Below are positions 38,801 to 46,130 of a stretch of 64,000 nucleotides of DNA, piece after piece (position 1 is the first letter of the stretch; each line of letters starts with the position of its first letter). The translations under genes and the position numbers were made by a program. The stretch covers positions 2,561,001 through 2,625,000 of the forward strand of contig NZ_FBYC01000004.1 of assembly GCF_001517585.1 (NCBI RefSeq), read 5' to 3'. The notes under the pieces are model-generated. The model searched no databases, was not told where the DNA came from, and saw nothing but the letters and a program-made list of their open reading frames with translations. This DNA comes from Roseibaca calidilacus (GTDB taxonomy: Bacteria; Pseudomonadota; Alphaproteobacteria; Rhodobacterales; Rhodobacteraceae).

Positions 38801-39158
38801 TGCCCTTTTCGCCGCGTGGCGGGTGGCCGGCATTCTCGAACGCTTCCCAAGCCACTTCCAGGAACTGGCGGTGCTGGGGGTCAAGAATTGCCGCTTCTTT
38901 CGGGGAAAAGCCGAACAGGTCGGGGTCGAAATCGGCAAACCCGTCCAGCGGCGCAGCGAATGGCACATAATTGGGCTTGCGCAGCATGGCAGCGGATTCG
39001 CCTGCATCCAGCAGTTCTTGCTCGGACAGCCGCCGGATCGCAGACCGACCGGAACGCAGATTGTCCCAGAATTCCGACACCGACGCGGCGCCGGGCAAAT
39101 GCGCGGCCATGCCGATGATTGCAATGTCATTCTCGTTGGAAATCTGCTCGTTACTCAT
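32826..39158 (-). CDS. Type I polyketide synthase, order KS-AT-KR-DH-ACP-TE
   Basis: A 2110-aa single-module PKS. KS (10-435): Cys183, His319, His357. AT (530-840): Ser628 in GHSMGE; the specificity position reads AAHS, not the usual HAFH or YASH, so the extender is uncertain. KR: a structural half from about 905, then NADPH loop GGFGGIG (1149-1155) and catalytic Ser1296/7, Tyr1308, Asn1312. DH: His1394 ahead of LPGTGYLD, and Asp1564 in HPALLD. ACP: Ser1775 in an NRPS-like GGHS. TE: Ser1923 (GFSGG), Asp1950, His2079. There is no ER or methyltransferase. KR before DH is not the standard order. It overlaps the ligase-like gene and the glycosyltransferase by 4 nt each. Confidence 0.95.
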   Translation of the reverse strand: MSNEQISNENDIAIIGMAAHLPGAASVSEFWDNLRSGRSAIRRLSEQELLDAGESAAMLRKPNYVPFAAPLDGFADFDPDLFGFSPKEAAILDPQHRQFLEVAWEAFENAGHPPRGEKGTVGVFSGCGMGSYFYFNICSNPHLVDDVGMFLLRHTGNDKDFLTTRVSHILDLHGPSVNVQTACSTSLVAVHYAVNALLTGECDMALAGGVTIELPQGRGYLYKENEILSPDGECHAFDHRAQGTVFGSGAGAVVLRRLADAVADGDRIIAVIKGTAINNDGAQKAGYLAPSVEGQAQAISDAHQIAGVPSDSISYVECHGTGTYLGDPIEVAALTQAFASDKTGFCRIGSVKTNIGHLDTAAGVASLIKVASALHHRELPPSLGYEAPNPAIDFDHSPFIVNNTLTPWQVDGPLRAGVNSLGVGGTNAHVVLEEAPARGPSDDSDWPFQILTLSAKSKTALSANATRLAAHLRAHPDQPLADVAFTLKEGRTALDQRRVVVAETHAEAADLLDQDHPRRVFTHTALDRPDMCFMFPGGGAQYAGMARELYETEPVFAEWMDRGLAHLQPKLDYDLRALWLPEPGQEAAANAQLTKPSVQLPLIMITEYALAQMFMGWGVEPQVLVGHSMGENTAACLAGVMSFEDCIGLVQLRGQLFDTVPAGGMLSVPLSLDALRPYLDDDHDIASVNAPELTVVSGPQAALDRLQAKLAADEVEANRIAIDIAAHSRMLEPILGAFGDYLRAISLHAPRLPIVSNLTGNLLTDAEATNPEYWVQHLRNTVRFADCIGTLSQTPNCIYLEMGPGKALSSLARMHGAVPGQQVLAALRHPDEEIADDLYHLGVLARIWALGGTFDWAQIWGDAKRHRVELPTYAFQRARYFIEPGQTTVDSAPALERIDDISQWGTKIAWKPAYADCEIDVTTDLRSDPQTWLVFADEDGTAAPVMDRLRRAGHKVIEVRAGDTYARKSDTSFTIAPEHGREAYARLLADLIASGTAPTRIAHFWLVTGKERFRPGSSFLHRNIEQGFYALMFLAQAMQSETLPQPVHMVVFTNGAQALDGEALRYPEKAMIAGPARVAPREIAGLTCATLDIDTTATPEALLEELCAVPANGTALLRAGKRYGQVLRPAPLPEALPDMPDGAHWVITGGFGGIGLSLAEDLIKRFAAKITLIARTPLPDRADWAAWQANRGPADPTTRRILAVERLEALGGQVHVAGADVCNIDQMRDALDAATKAHGAPYGLIHAAGHMADAPILAKSTGDVEEVFAPKLHGLRVLDSLLPDGCLAVMVLFSSSSTLTAPVGQVDYVAANECLNAFARSRVGAATRVIALDWGIWAEAGMAADAMATRLGQTPSTPASPCAQPLYDDIGFDPAGNRRLTLGLRSDHWIVDQHRTRDGAAILPGTGYLDMAAQALRAQGETAPFELRDFYFFRALTVPDGGARKLRATLARTPEGYDFTLRSDVMQGGSEGYVLNAQAQIALLDSAARPTAIDPAAIAARCPDVTEGTGLSSPQEAHLAFGPRWRVLNRTAYGEGEGLAHLALPDAFTDDLEAGHILHPALLDLATGWAMGLIPGYGGANLWVPVSYGAVRVWADLPQHIVSHARLRGDSDPGFASFDIILATPEGAVLAEITRFTIKRLQQGSFADAPPIRAAEVQHDGQRNATLSPAEERLRDMLALGITRSEGAEAFLRALALGVSPIVVSSIDPKALIAQVAAEASTPTPEGGFERPDLGTDYIAPRNDVERTLTGMWQNLLGIDQIGVEDSFFDLGGHSLIAVRLFAQVKKAYGVDFPISVLFEAPTIAACAAMIAEQTGASLAETGGDNVVQLPKRRRFKHLVPMHDGEGGSKPPFFLVAGMFGNVLNLRHLATLAGRDRPFYGLQARGLFGGEAPHDRIEDAAADYIAEIRQVQPQGPYTLGGFSGGGITAYEMARQLEAAGETVEMVVMLDTPLPVRPKLTAPDRALIKLAELKRKGPAYLAEWWQSRTAWKQKLADGPATDAADAFHNAAIEAAFRRAVADYPLQPWNGRLVLFRPPLDKHWKVTGGKWVSREREYVFHDNEWTRYAPALEVYEVPGNHDSMVLEPNVRVLAAKLQALLPDLPCCSEAAE

Positions 39159-40663
39159 GACACTTGGTCCTGTTCGGAATGAAAACGGCCCGCGACGTTG
39201 CGGGGTTGTGCGGTGGTCAAAAGGGTTCGTCGGGTGCTGGACATGCGCAGCTTGTCAAGCCGCGCGGCCCGGCTGCGGCTGCTTTGCAGTTCGGCATGGC
39301 CCAGCAGCGCGCCGGCGACCAGCCATGTAAACGGAATAAGCGTGGCGTTTGGCAAAAGGTCGACAAGGTTTGCGCCAAGGATCAGCGCCAACAGTCCGAC
39401 CTGCGCCGGGATCTGCGCGTTCGGCACCTGCCGATACCGCCACCACAGCGCAAGAAGTGGCAGGCATAGCAATCCGAAGGTGGCGATATAGCCAAGCCAC
39501 CCGGCTTGCCCGATGGTTATGATCCATTGACCATCGGAAATGGTCAGTGCCTCGCCCGTTTCGGGATCGTAGACCAGGTTACGGCCCCACGCGCCCCAGC
39601 CGAATAGCGGTTTGTCGGCGGCGCGTTCCAGCAACATGTCTTCATTCATGAACCGATAGCCAAGCGATTCGGCGCGATCCTCGGAAATACCGGCCACGAA
39701 ACGGACCATGGCATCGGCAGGCACAATGCCCGACCCGCGCAGCAGTGGATAGGCAAGCGCCGTCAAGGCCATCAGCGCCGAGACGCGCAATTGCATGCGT
39801 GGCCCGAAGAACAGCACCAGCGGGGCCACGACCAGCGCCAAGACCCAAGGGCCGACGCTGCGGCACAGCACCAGCATAAGCCCCAGCCAGACCGCGATCA
39901 TCACCGCGCGGGTGCGTTCCGCGGCATCGGCTTGGCGCGCCTGTAACAGGGCCGATGCGAAACACATCATGGCAAAGAACGCGACCCACAGGCCATGCGG
40001 CATGAACACATATGGGCGGAAGCCGCCAAACCGGATGGCTTGTGCGTAATCATGCTGGATGAAGCCATACACCATGCGGTGCAGTTCCGGCCCGATGGCG
40101 TTTTCGACCACGATGGGCAGCGAATAGATCAGCCCTGCGACCACCAGCGCGCGCGGCAGCTCCGCCAAGGCACGCTCATGCGCCAGCAGGCTGCGTGCAA
40201 GGAAAAACGGCAGCATGAAGATAATCTGCGCCGCCACAACCGACAACGAATCGTACACCCGCAATCCCGGAATGGTGGCATTCGCGGGCGAAAAGATGCC
40301 CATCCATGTTGTATGATCCGACGTGACCAACCCGAAAAGCAGCGGCTCTGTATTGGTGAACACCGTGAACGCGGGGGACAGGATGAACAGCACCAGCAAT
40401 ATCCGCGCCAGCAGGTTTTGCGGCACGACCGCCACGCGTTCGCGCACCAGCGCCAGACAGACCACGAAGGCCGTGACATTGGGGATCAGCACCTTGTCCA
40501 AATCGGGCAGCAGCGGCAGGCCGATCTGGGTAATCTGGGGCAAAGCCATGTAGCCGCCCAGAATGGACCAGATAAAGGCCCGCTCTACCGGCATACGCTT
40601 GAACATGACAAGAATGACCAAAGGCCATGTCAGCAGCGCGAGATATGCGACAGCGTTGCCCAT
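39155..40663 (-). CDS. O-antigen ligase/polymerase-like membrane protein
   Basis: A 502-aa polytopic protein with about 10-12 membrane helices and a large periplasmic loop (roughly residues 300-370, including PLFGWGAWGRNLVYDP). This layout is typical of Wzy polymerases and WaaL ligases. The central PYVFMPHGLWVAFFAMM with its histidine resembles the conserved region of exopolysaccharide ligases. The C-terminal 60 residues are cytosolic and Arg/Ser-rich. It is 8 nt downstream of the chain-length gene and overlaps the PKS start by 4 nt. Polymerase or ligase cannot be decided from sequence alone. Confidence 0.8.
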   Translation of the reverse strand: MGNAVAYLALLTWPLVILVMFKRMPVERAFIWSILGGYMALPQITQIGLPLLPDLDKVLIPNVTAFVVCLALVRERVAVVPQNLLARILLVLFILSPAFTVFTNTEPLLFGLVTSDHTTWMGIFSPANATIPGLRVYDSLSVVAAQIIFMLPFFLARSLLAHERALAELPRALVVAGLIYSLPIVVENAIGPELHRMVYGFIQHDYAQAIRFGGFRPYVFMPHGLWVAFFAMMCFASALLQARQADAAERTRAVMIAVWLGLMLVLCRSVGPWVLALVVAPLVLFFGPRMQLRVSALMALTALAYPLLRGSGIVPADAMVRFVAGISEDRAESLGYRFMNEDMLLERAADKPLFGWGAWGRNLVYDPETGEALTISDGQWIITIGQAGWLGYIATFGLLCLPLLALWWRYRQVPNAQIPAQVGLLALILGANLVDLLPNATLIPFTWLVAGALLGHAELQSSRSRAARLDKLRMSSTRRTLLTTAQPRNVAGRFHSEQDQVS

Positions 40664-40671
40664 GCCACCCC

Positions 40672-42036
40672 TCAGCCGCTCATGCGCATCATGACCAGTG
40701 CCAGCGCGGTCAGCACCACAAGCGCCCCACCTGCGGCCCAGCCAATGCTGCGCCGCCGCCGTTCTGCGGGTAGTTCAATCTTTGGGATGACCAGCGCGGG
40801 CTGCATTCCCAGTTCACGTTCGACCTGTGCGGCGCTGCGTAGGGCGGGGTTCAGCCAGTCCATGGCGTAGGATAGCATCAGCCCAAGGAACAGGCCCGCC
40901 GCCAGCCCCATTACAACAATAGAAGCGCGCGACCGTGACGACGGGTAATCCGCCGGAAGCGCCGGTTCCAGTAGCCGGAAGCGTTCGAAATTCTGCTCGT
41001 CATCCAGTTGCTCGCCCAGCGATGCGTTCAGCCGCCGTTCGGCGATTTCGTTGGCCTGTTCGCGCAACTGGAATTCGCGGCGCTCAAGGGCTTCCAATTC
41101 GAACGCGACCTGCGGCGCGGCGCGGGCAAGGCGCTCCAGTTCGGCAGATTGTTGGCGCAGCTGGTCCTGCTCTCGCTGCGCGCCAGCCAGTTCGTCTTGC
41201 GCGGCATTCAGGCGGCGTTGCTCGGTGGCGCGCAACCGGCTTTGGCCCTGTAGCGTGGCGATCTCGCTCCCCAGCGCCGCGATTTCGCGGTTGGTGCGCA
41301 ACAGGTCATCGCGGATCGAGATTTGTTCATCGCGACGATCTTCCATCGCTTCTGGCAGCAATTCGAAATTCTCGGATTTGAAGGCGACAATTTCGGCCGC
41401 GACCGCTTCAATTTCTTGCCGGATGCGGTCTTCCTGGCGGGCGAAAAAATCGATCGCCTCGCGCACGTTGCCAGCTACGGCAGAGGCGTTTTCCCGCACG
41501 ATGGCATCGGCAAGCTCATTGGCCAGATCGGCGGCCACGCGCGGGTCGCCCGCTTCGGTCATGACCCGCACAAGCGACACGATGGCATCGGTGGCAAAAG
41601 CTTCGGTCACGCTGACCGTCAGGGTGCGCGAGCGGTTCTCGCTGGTCACATCGGTGCCAAGGGCGGCGCGCTCGCGGATAGCGGCGACCACTTCGAAACG
41701 GATCGATTCGCGCATAGCCAGCACGCGCTCTTGCGCGGTCAGGCCGGGGAGCATGTTGTATTGGTCCGCCAAGGCCAGCAGGTTGTCGCGCGACATCAGC
41801 CGCTGCTCGACAGAGGCTAGACGCCGCGCCGCGCTGGAAGGCACCGCCTGCGCTGTCACGTCGCTGCTGACGCTTGGCCCTTCAACCTGAATCACGGCCT
41901 GACTTTGATAGCTGTGCTCGGTGCTCAGCGCGAACAGGATCGCGCCAACCGTGGCAATAAAGGCCGTGGCCGCGACCAGCGCCGCGCGCCGCCGCAGGAA
42001 ATCGAAAAACTCGTCAAGTGTCTGAATCGGACCCAT
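40672..42036 (-). CDS. Wzz/GumC-like polysaccharide chain-length or export protein
   Basis: A 454-aa polysaccharide co-polymerase. A first membrane helix (residues 18-38) follows the Wzz-type start TLDEFFDFLRRRAALV. A long periplasmic part holds an extended coiled coil (about 195-345, rich in Glu/Gln/Arg). Then come the proline-containing ALPADYPSSRSRASIVVMGLAAGLFLGL helix, here cited in parts, and a final C-terminal helix. It has no fused kinase domain; the separate CpsD-like partner is the next gene upstream (15-nt gap). Confidence 0.88.
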   Translation of the reverse strand: MGPIQTLDEFFDFLRRRAALVAATAFIATVGAILFALSTEHSYQSQAVIQVEGPSVSSDVTAQAVPSSAARRLASVEQRLMSRDNLLALADQYNMLPGLTAQERVLAMRESIRFEVVAAIRERAALGTDVTSENRSRTLTVSVTEAFATDAIVSLVRVMTEAGDPRVAADLANELADAIVRENASAVAGNVREAIDFFARQEDRIRQEIEAVAAEIVAFKSENFELLPEAMEDRRDEQISIRDDLLRTNREIAALGSEIATLQGQSRLRATEQRRLNAAQDELAGAQREQDQLRQQSAELERLARAAPQVAFELEALERREFQLREQANEIAERRLNASLGEQLDDEQNFERFRLLEPALPADYPSSRSRASIVVMGLAAGLFLGLMLSYAMDWLNPALRSAAQVERELGMQPALVIPKIELPAERRRRSIGWAAGGALVVLTALALVMMRMSG

Positions 42037-42051
42037 CAGCGGCCCCCTGTT

Positions 42052-42939
42052 CTAACCGCGTCTGGCGTTGTTTCGCGCCGCGCTTGTGTTCTGGTTCAGG
42101 ATCACGCCAAGGAAATCGGATTTTTCGGCTAACAAACGTTCGCATTGTGTAATTTCGGCGGCGGTGGTGGTGTTGCTGTCGGCCACCAGAAGCGTGGCCC
42201 CCATCTGCGGCAGAATGGCCATGGCGGCATCCCCCTCCAGAAGTGGCGGCAGATCGCAGATCACAAGCTGTGGTGCATATTCGCTTGTCAGCTCTTCCAG
42301 CATCTCTGTCAGGTCTTGGGCAGAGATGGACCGCGCCAGCAATTCCGGGCTGTCGCCCATGGCACCAAGGCCGACCGCGACCCGGCTGGTGATTTTGACA
42401 AGATGATCCTGCGGGCTGGCCGCGCCAGACAAAAGCGCCTCTATCGGGCCGGGGCTTTGCAGCTCGAAAAAGCGGTGCAATGCGGGTGCGCCAAGGTTCA
42501 GATCCAGCGCAAGCACGCGTTCTTCGTTGCGCCGCGCGAAGCTGGCCAACAGCCCCGCAGCGATGAAACTGGTGCCACAGCCAGAATGGGGCGCGGTGAT
42601 GGCCAAGGTCCGCAAGCGCCGCTCGGCAAATGTCTGGGCAAGCTGGGTGCGCAGCACATCAAACAGCGCCACGATGTCGGGCGCGCGCGCCTGCTTGTTG
42701 AACTGCGTAATGCCCGCGTTTGGCGCGGGGTCGCGGGTGAAGGGTTTCAGGCGCGCCCATTCGGCCTCTATCTGGGCCAGACGCTGCGGCGACAGCGCGC
42801 GCGCACCATCGCGGCGCAGCTCGCGATGCCCGGACAAGGCAAGACTGCGCGCCGCAGAACCGCCCCCGCCGCCCGCGCGCTTCGGACCGGGGTCGGGTGC
42901 TGCCCCCATAAGCTTCTCTAGCCGTGTCGTGTCCACCAT
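42052..42939 (-). CDS. CpsD/BY-kinase-like ATPase with an altered Walker A
   Basis: A 295-aa ParA/MinD-fold protein of the capsule tyrosine-kinase type, first gene of the seven-gene operon. The fold is clear: VLRTQLAQTF, ITAPHSGCGTS (119-124), Walker A' LALDLNLG (Asp146) and Walker B VICDLPPLLEGD. The Walker A lysine is replaced: GCGTS stands where GxGKS/T is expected. The C-terminal tyrosine cluster of BY-kinases is also absent (ends in Asn, Thr, Ser and Arg). It may bind nucleotide without kinase activity and act as a regulator of the Wzz-like partner. No strong ribosome-binding site is visible. Confidence 0.8.
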   Translation of the reverse strand: MVDTTRLEKLMGAAPDPGPKRAGGGGGSAARSLALSGHRELRRDGARALSPQRLAQIEAEWARLKPFTRDPAPNAGITQFNKQARAPDIVALFDVLRTQLAQTFAERRLRTLAITAPHSGCGTSFIAAGLLASFARRNEERVLALDLNLGAPALHRFFELQSPGPIEALLSGAASPQDHLVKITSRVAVGLGAMGDSPELLARSISAQDLTEMLEELTSEYAPQLVICDLPPLLEGDAAMAILPQMGATLLVADSNTTTAAEITQCERLLAEKSDFLGVILNQNTSAARNNARRG

Positions 42940-43078
42940 ACCGGGCGCGCCTCGTTACATGTTCGTCCGGAGCATTGTTTCCGTTTCGAACTTATTAACA
43001 GCTATTCAAGCGGTTTGGCGACGATATTACGGCGAAAGCAAGGCATGACCCCGTCATGTTCTGCCCGGCTGCACGCGT

Positions 43079-43294
43079 TCAGGCGTTTTGGGGGGACTCT
43101 TGCGCCGTTCCCTTGGCTGTTTGCAGCGCGGCGCTTAGCACATCGCGCGATCCGATGTGATTGGCCAGAATCAACACCAGCCGGGCGGTCAGCGCGTCGC
43201 TCTCCGCCTTGGTCAGCCCGTCATGCACGGCCATCAGGTCGGCATAGAACCCGTCCGGGTCACTCAGGTTGCGGGTCAAGATCAGGTCAGGCAT
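43079..43294 (-). CDS. DUF2783 family small protein
   Basis: A 71-aa protein (MPDLILTRNLSDPDGFYADLMAVHDGL) matching the small DUF2783 family as I recall it, usually encoded next to an aromatic FAD monooxygenase. It overlaps the monooxygenase stop by 8 nt and is the last gene of the homogentisate operon. Function unknown; the pairing suggests a small accessory or assembly subunit. The 139-nt gap between it and the polysaccharide/NRPS operon contains an AT-rich segment but no promoter I can define. Confidence 0.75.
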   Translation of the reverse strand: MPDLILTRNLSDPDGFYADLMAVHDGLTKAESDALTARLVLILANHIGSRDVLSAALQTAKGTAQESPQNA

Positions 43295-44909
43295 CGGCCA
43301 TCTCCATCTGGGACAAAGCACGCGCCAGCGCGGCAGTCAGCGGCATGGTTTCGGGCGCGCGCCAGCGGGCGGCGATATGCTGGTCAGGGCGCAGCAAGTA
43401 GGCTGCGCGCGGCGCATCGCCAAGGTAGCGCTGCGCAAGGACCGGCGCTTGCGCAGGGTCAATGTGCAGCACCCGCAGCGGCACGGGCGTTTGCGGCAGG
43501 TCCGGCGGTGCGGCCCCATTCACCCATAGCAAGCAAAACGCGCCGCCGGTCTGGTCCAGCAACCAGCCATCCGGCAGCGGCGCGTCCGGCATGGGCGCGC
43601 CGGGGCGCGTGGCGTCGGGCAGGTCTTCGGTATCGGGGCTTGTCAGCCAGCTATCGTCATAGGCGCTGGGCATGGACAGCCGCCCCGAATTGACCAGCGG
43701 GCGCGCGAATTCATGCCGTCCGGCCAAGGCCAGCACGGCATCACGAAACAGGCGGCTGGTGTCGGATTTGGGCGTGATGAATTCGGTCGCGCGGGTGGAA
43801 TGGAGGATATTCTCATCGGCTGCATAAACGCGTTCGAAATCGTAACTGTCGAGCAGCGATTCTGGCGCTTGGCCCTGCACCACGGCGGCCAGCTTCCATG
43901 CCAGATTGTCGGCGTCCTGAATGCCCGAATTCGCCCCGCGCGCGCCGAACGGACTGACCTGATGCGCCGAATCGCCGGCAAAGATCACCCGCCCATGGCG
44001 GAATTTTTCCATCCGGCGGCATTGGAAGGTGTAGATTGACACCCATTCAAGGCCGAATTCCACATCCGGCCCCAGCATGGCTTTCAGGCGCGGGATAACC
44101 CGTTCGGGGCGTTTCTCGGTTTCGCGGTCAATGTCCCACCCCAGTTGCAGGTCAATGCGCCAGACATTGTCGGGCTGGCGGTGCAGCAGCGCCGATTGCC
44201 CGCGGTTGAAGGGCGGGTCAAACCAGAACCAGCGTTCGGTCGGAAAATCGGCCTGCATGACCACATCGGCAATCAGGAAGTTATCCTCGAACACGCGGCC
44301 GACGAAATCCAGCCCCATCATCCGCCGCGTGGGCGAATTGGCCCCGTCGCAGGCGATCAGCCAATCTGCGTGCAGCTCATAGTCGCCCTCTGGCGTGGCC
44401 ACGTTCAGACGCACATGGTCGTCATGGGTGCCAATGGTGTCGACCCGGTTGCGCCCGCGAATTTCCAGCGGTTTGCCTTGGGCCATCAGCGCTTGCGCGC
44501 GCTGAACCATGATATGTTCCACATGATACTGTTGCAGGTTCACAAAAGCGGGGTGTTTGTGGCCCTCTTCCTCTAGCAGGTTGAAGCCGTAAACCTCGCC
44601 CTCACCGTTGAACACGCGGCCTGTGTTCCATGTCACGCCCAGTTCGGTCGCGCGCCCGCAGCCCAGCCGGTCCAGAATTTCCAGCGTCCGCTTGGCAAAG
44701 CAGATCGCGCGCGACCCGAAGCTGACGCGGTCATTGTCATCCAGCACCACGACCGGCACATCGCGCTGCGCAAGGTCAATCGCCGCCGCCAAGCCCACCG
44801 GTCCCGCACCGACAATCACGACCGGGTGGCGCGCTGGCATGTCCTGATCGCGGTCCTGATCGGCATGGCGGGCATAGGGGTAAAGGGGCACATCAAAAAT
44901 CTTGCTCAT
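43287..44909 (-). CDS. FAD-dependent aromatic hydroxylase (PheA/TfdB, MhpA-like)
   Basis: A 540-aa group A flavoprotein monooxygenase. The FAD-binding GAGPVGLAAA lies near the N-terminus, a DG-type motif CDGANSPTRR in the middle, and the GD motif GDSAHQVSPFGARGANSGIQD later. A C-terminal thioredoxin-like domain completes the PheA/TfdB type. The start at MSKIFDVPLY overlaps the upstream small gene by 4 nt. In a homogentisate operon it could hydroxylate a monohydroxyphenylacetate or similar aromatic to feed the ring cleavage. The exact substrate is not readable. Confidence 0.87.
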   Translation of the reverse strand: MSKIFDVPLYPYARHADQDRDQDMPARHPVVIVGAGPVGLAAAIDLAQRDVPVVVLDDNDRVSFGSRAICFAKRTLEILDRLGCGRATELGVTWNTGRVFNGEGEVYGFNLLEEEGHKHPAFVNLQQYHVEHIMVQRAQALMAQGKPLEIRGRNRVDTIGTHDDHVRLNVATPEGDYELHADWLIACDGANSPTRRMMGLDFVGRVFEDNFLIADVVMQADFPTERWFWFDPPFNRGQSALLHRQPDNVWRIDLQLGWDIDRETEKRPERVIPRLKAMLGPDVEFGLEWVSIYTFQCRRMEKFRHGRVIFAGDSAHQVSPFGARGANSGIQDADNLAWKLAAVVQGQAPESLLDSYDFERVYAADENILHSTRATEFITPKSDTSRLFRDAVLALAGRHEFARPLVNSGRLSMPSAYDDSWLTSPDTEDLPDATRPGAPMPDAPLPDGWLLDQTGGAFCLLWVNGAAPPDLPQTPVPLRVLHIDPAQAPVLAQRYLGDAPRAAYLLRPDQHIAARWRAPETMPLTAALARALSQMEMADA

Positions 44910-45109
44910 CTGTTCGTTCCTTCGCGCCAAAGCTTTTGGCCCGACCAAAACGCCGCGCCACCAAAGAACAGGCCCACGTCCGCGCGCACCTTGCCCCAAG
45001 CAAACCCTGTCATGCGGCGGGGTGCGATGATCCAGATCAAGGCACCAAGCCAAGGAAGCGACACGCCCAGCCGAAGCCCGGTTTCTATGCGGTCAGGGCC
45101 AAGGCTCAT
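44906..45109 (-). CDS. Small membrane protein of unknown function
   Basis: A 67-aa protein (MSLGPDRIETGLRLGVSLPWLGALIWIIA) with one clear hydrophobic segment and a second weaker one (ADVGLFFGGAAFW). Short ATGA overlaps on both sides, with the metallo-hydrolase upstream and the monooxygenase downstream, argue that it is real and translated with them. I do not recognise the family. Confidence 0.6.
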   Translation of the reverse strand: MSLGPDRIETGLRLGVSLPWLGALIWIIAPRRMTGFAWGKVRADVGLFFGGAAFWSGQKLWREGTNR

Positions 45110-46056
45110 CCTTGCAGGTCTTGCCACATCTGCAAGTCACGTTCCGCTGTCCAGATGCGCGGGGTGGCTATGCCGCGCGCTTCGTCATAGGCGCGGGCCA
45201 CGTTAAAGGGCAGGCAATGCTCGTAAATCGCGTAATCGGCAAATTTCGGGTCGCATGCGGCGCGCACGGCGTCCCACGCGTCTTTCAGGCTGCCGCCGCG
45301 CGCGGCCACACGGGCTGCCGGACGATAGGTGGATTGCACGAAATCGCGCGTGTTTTCGATGGCTTGGTTGACCATGTCACTGCCCATCAGCGCGTCACCC
45401 CGCCCCGGTGCAATGGCATCGACCTGGTAAGACTTGATCGCGTCCAGCGTATTGCCCCAATCGGCAAAATGCCCATCGCCGCAATAGCAGGCGGAATGAT
45501 ATTCGACGATATCGCCGGTGAACATGACGTTCTCATCGGGCACATGGATGACAATATCGCCCGCCGTATGCGCGCGGCCCAGTTGCATCAGGTCCACCCG
45601 GCGATTGCCAAGGAAAACCGACATGCGGCCCGTGAAACTGGTGGTGGGCCATGTCAGGCCGGGGATGCTGTCATGCCCTTGAAACAGGCGCGGGAAGCGC
45701 TGGAACTCGCTGTTCCAATCTTCCTGCCCGCGCTCTGCCACCATACCGCGCGCGGCATCCGACATCAGGATCTGCCCCGCGCCATAGGCCGAGGCGCCCA
45801 GCACCCGCACCGCGTGGTAATGCGTCAGCGCCAGATGGGTGATCGGTTTGTCGGTGACTTGGCGAATGCAGTCGATCACCTTTTGCGCCAGGCGCGGCGT
45901 GGCTTGTGCTTCCACCACCATGACGCTGTCATCCCCGATGATGACGCCCGAATTCGGGTCGCCCTCGGCGGTAAAGGCATAAAGATCGCGCCCCACTTCG
46001 GTAAAGCTGATCTGTTTTTCGGTCATGTCGCCTTGCGAGGCAAAGGCTTTGGCCAT
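45106..46056 (-). CDS. Metallo-beta-lactamase-fold hydrolase with an altered metal motif
   Basis: A 316-aa MBL-fold protein. The first metal motif reads THYHAVRVLGA where HxHxDHxGG is expected, so Asp and the third His are missing. The later GRAHTAGDIVIHVP and MFTGDIVE positions keep His and Asp. It may bind one metal or use other ligands. AGAAGGAC precedes the start. It begins the second half of the homogentisate operon, 74 nt after fahA, and overlaps the small membrane protein. Likely a hydrolase for an aromatic-pathway ester or thioester, which is inference only. Confidence 0.78.
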   Translation of the reverse strand: MAKAFASQGDMTEKQISFTEVGRDLYAFTAEGDPNSGVIIGDDSVMVVEAQATPRLAQKVIDCIRQVTDKPITHLALTHYHAVRVLGASAYGAGQILMSDAARGMVAERGQEDWNSEFQRFPRLFQGHDSIPGLTWPTTSFTGRMSVFLGNRRVDLMQLGRAHTAGDIVIHVPDENVMFTGDIVEYHSACYCGDGHFADWGNTLDAIKSYQVDAIAPGRGDALMGSDMVNQAIENTRDFVQSTYRPAARVAARGGSLKDAWDAVRAACDPKFADYAIYEHCLPFNVARAYDEARGIATPRIWTAERDLQMWQDLQG

Positions 46057-46130
46057 GGGGTTCGTCCTTCTAGTGTGGTGCCTGTGGCTGATAAGCGCCT
46101 GTGGCGCGGGTATTCTGGGGCAAGATGAAA

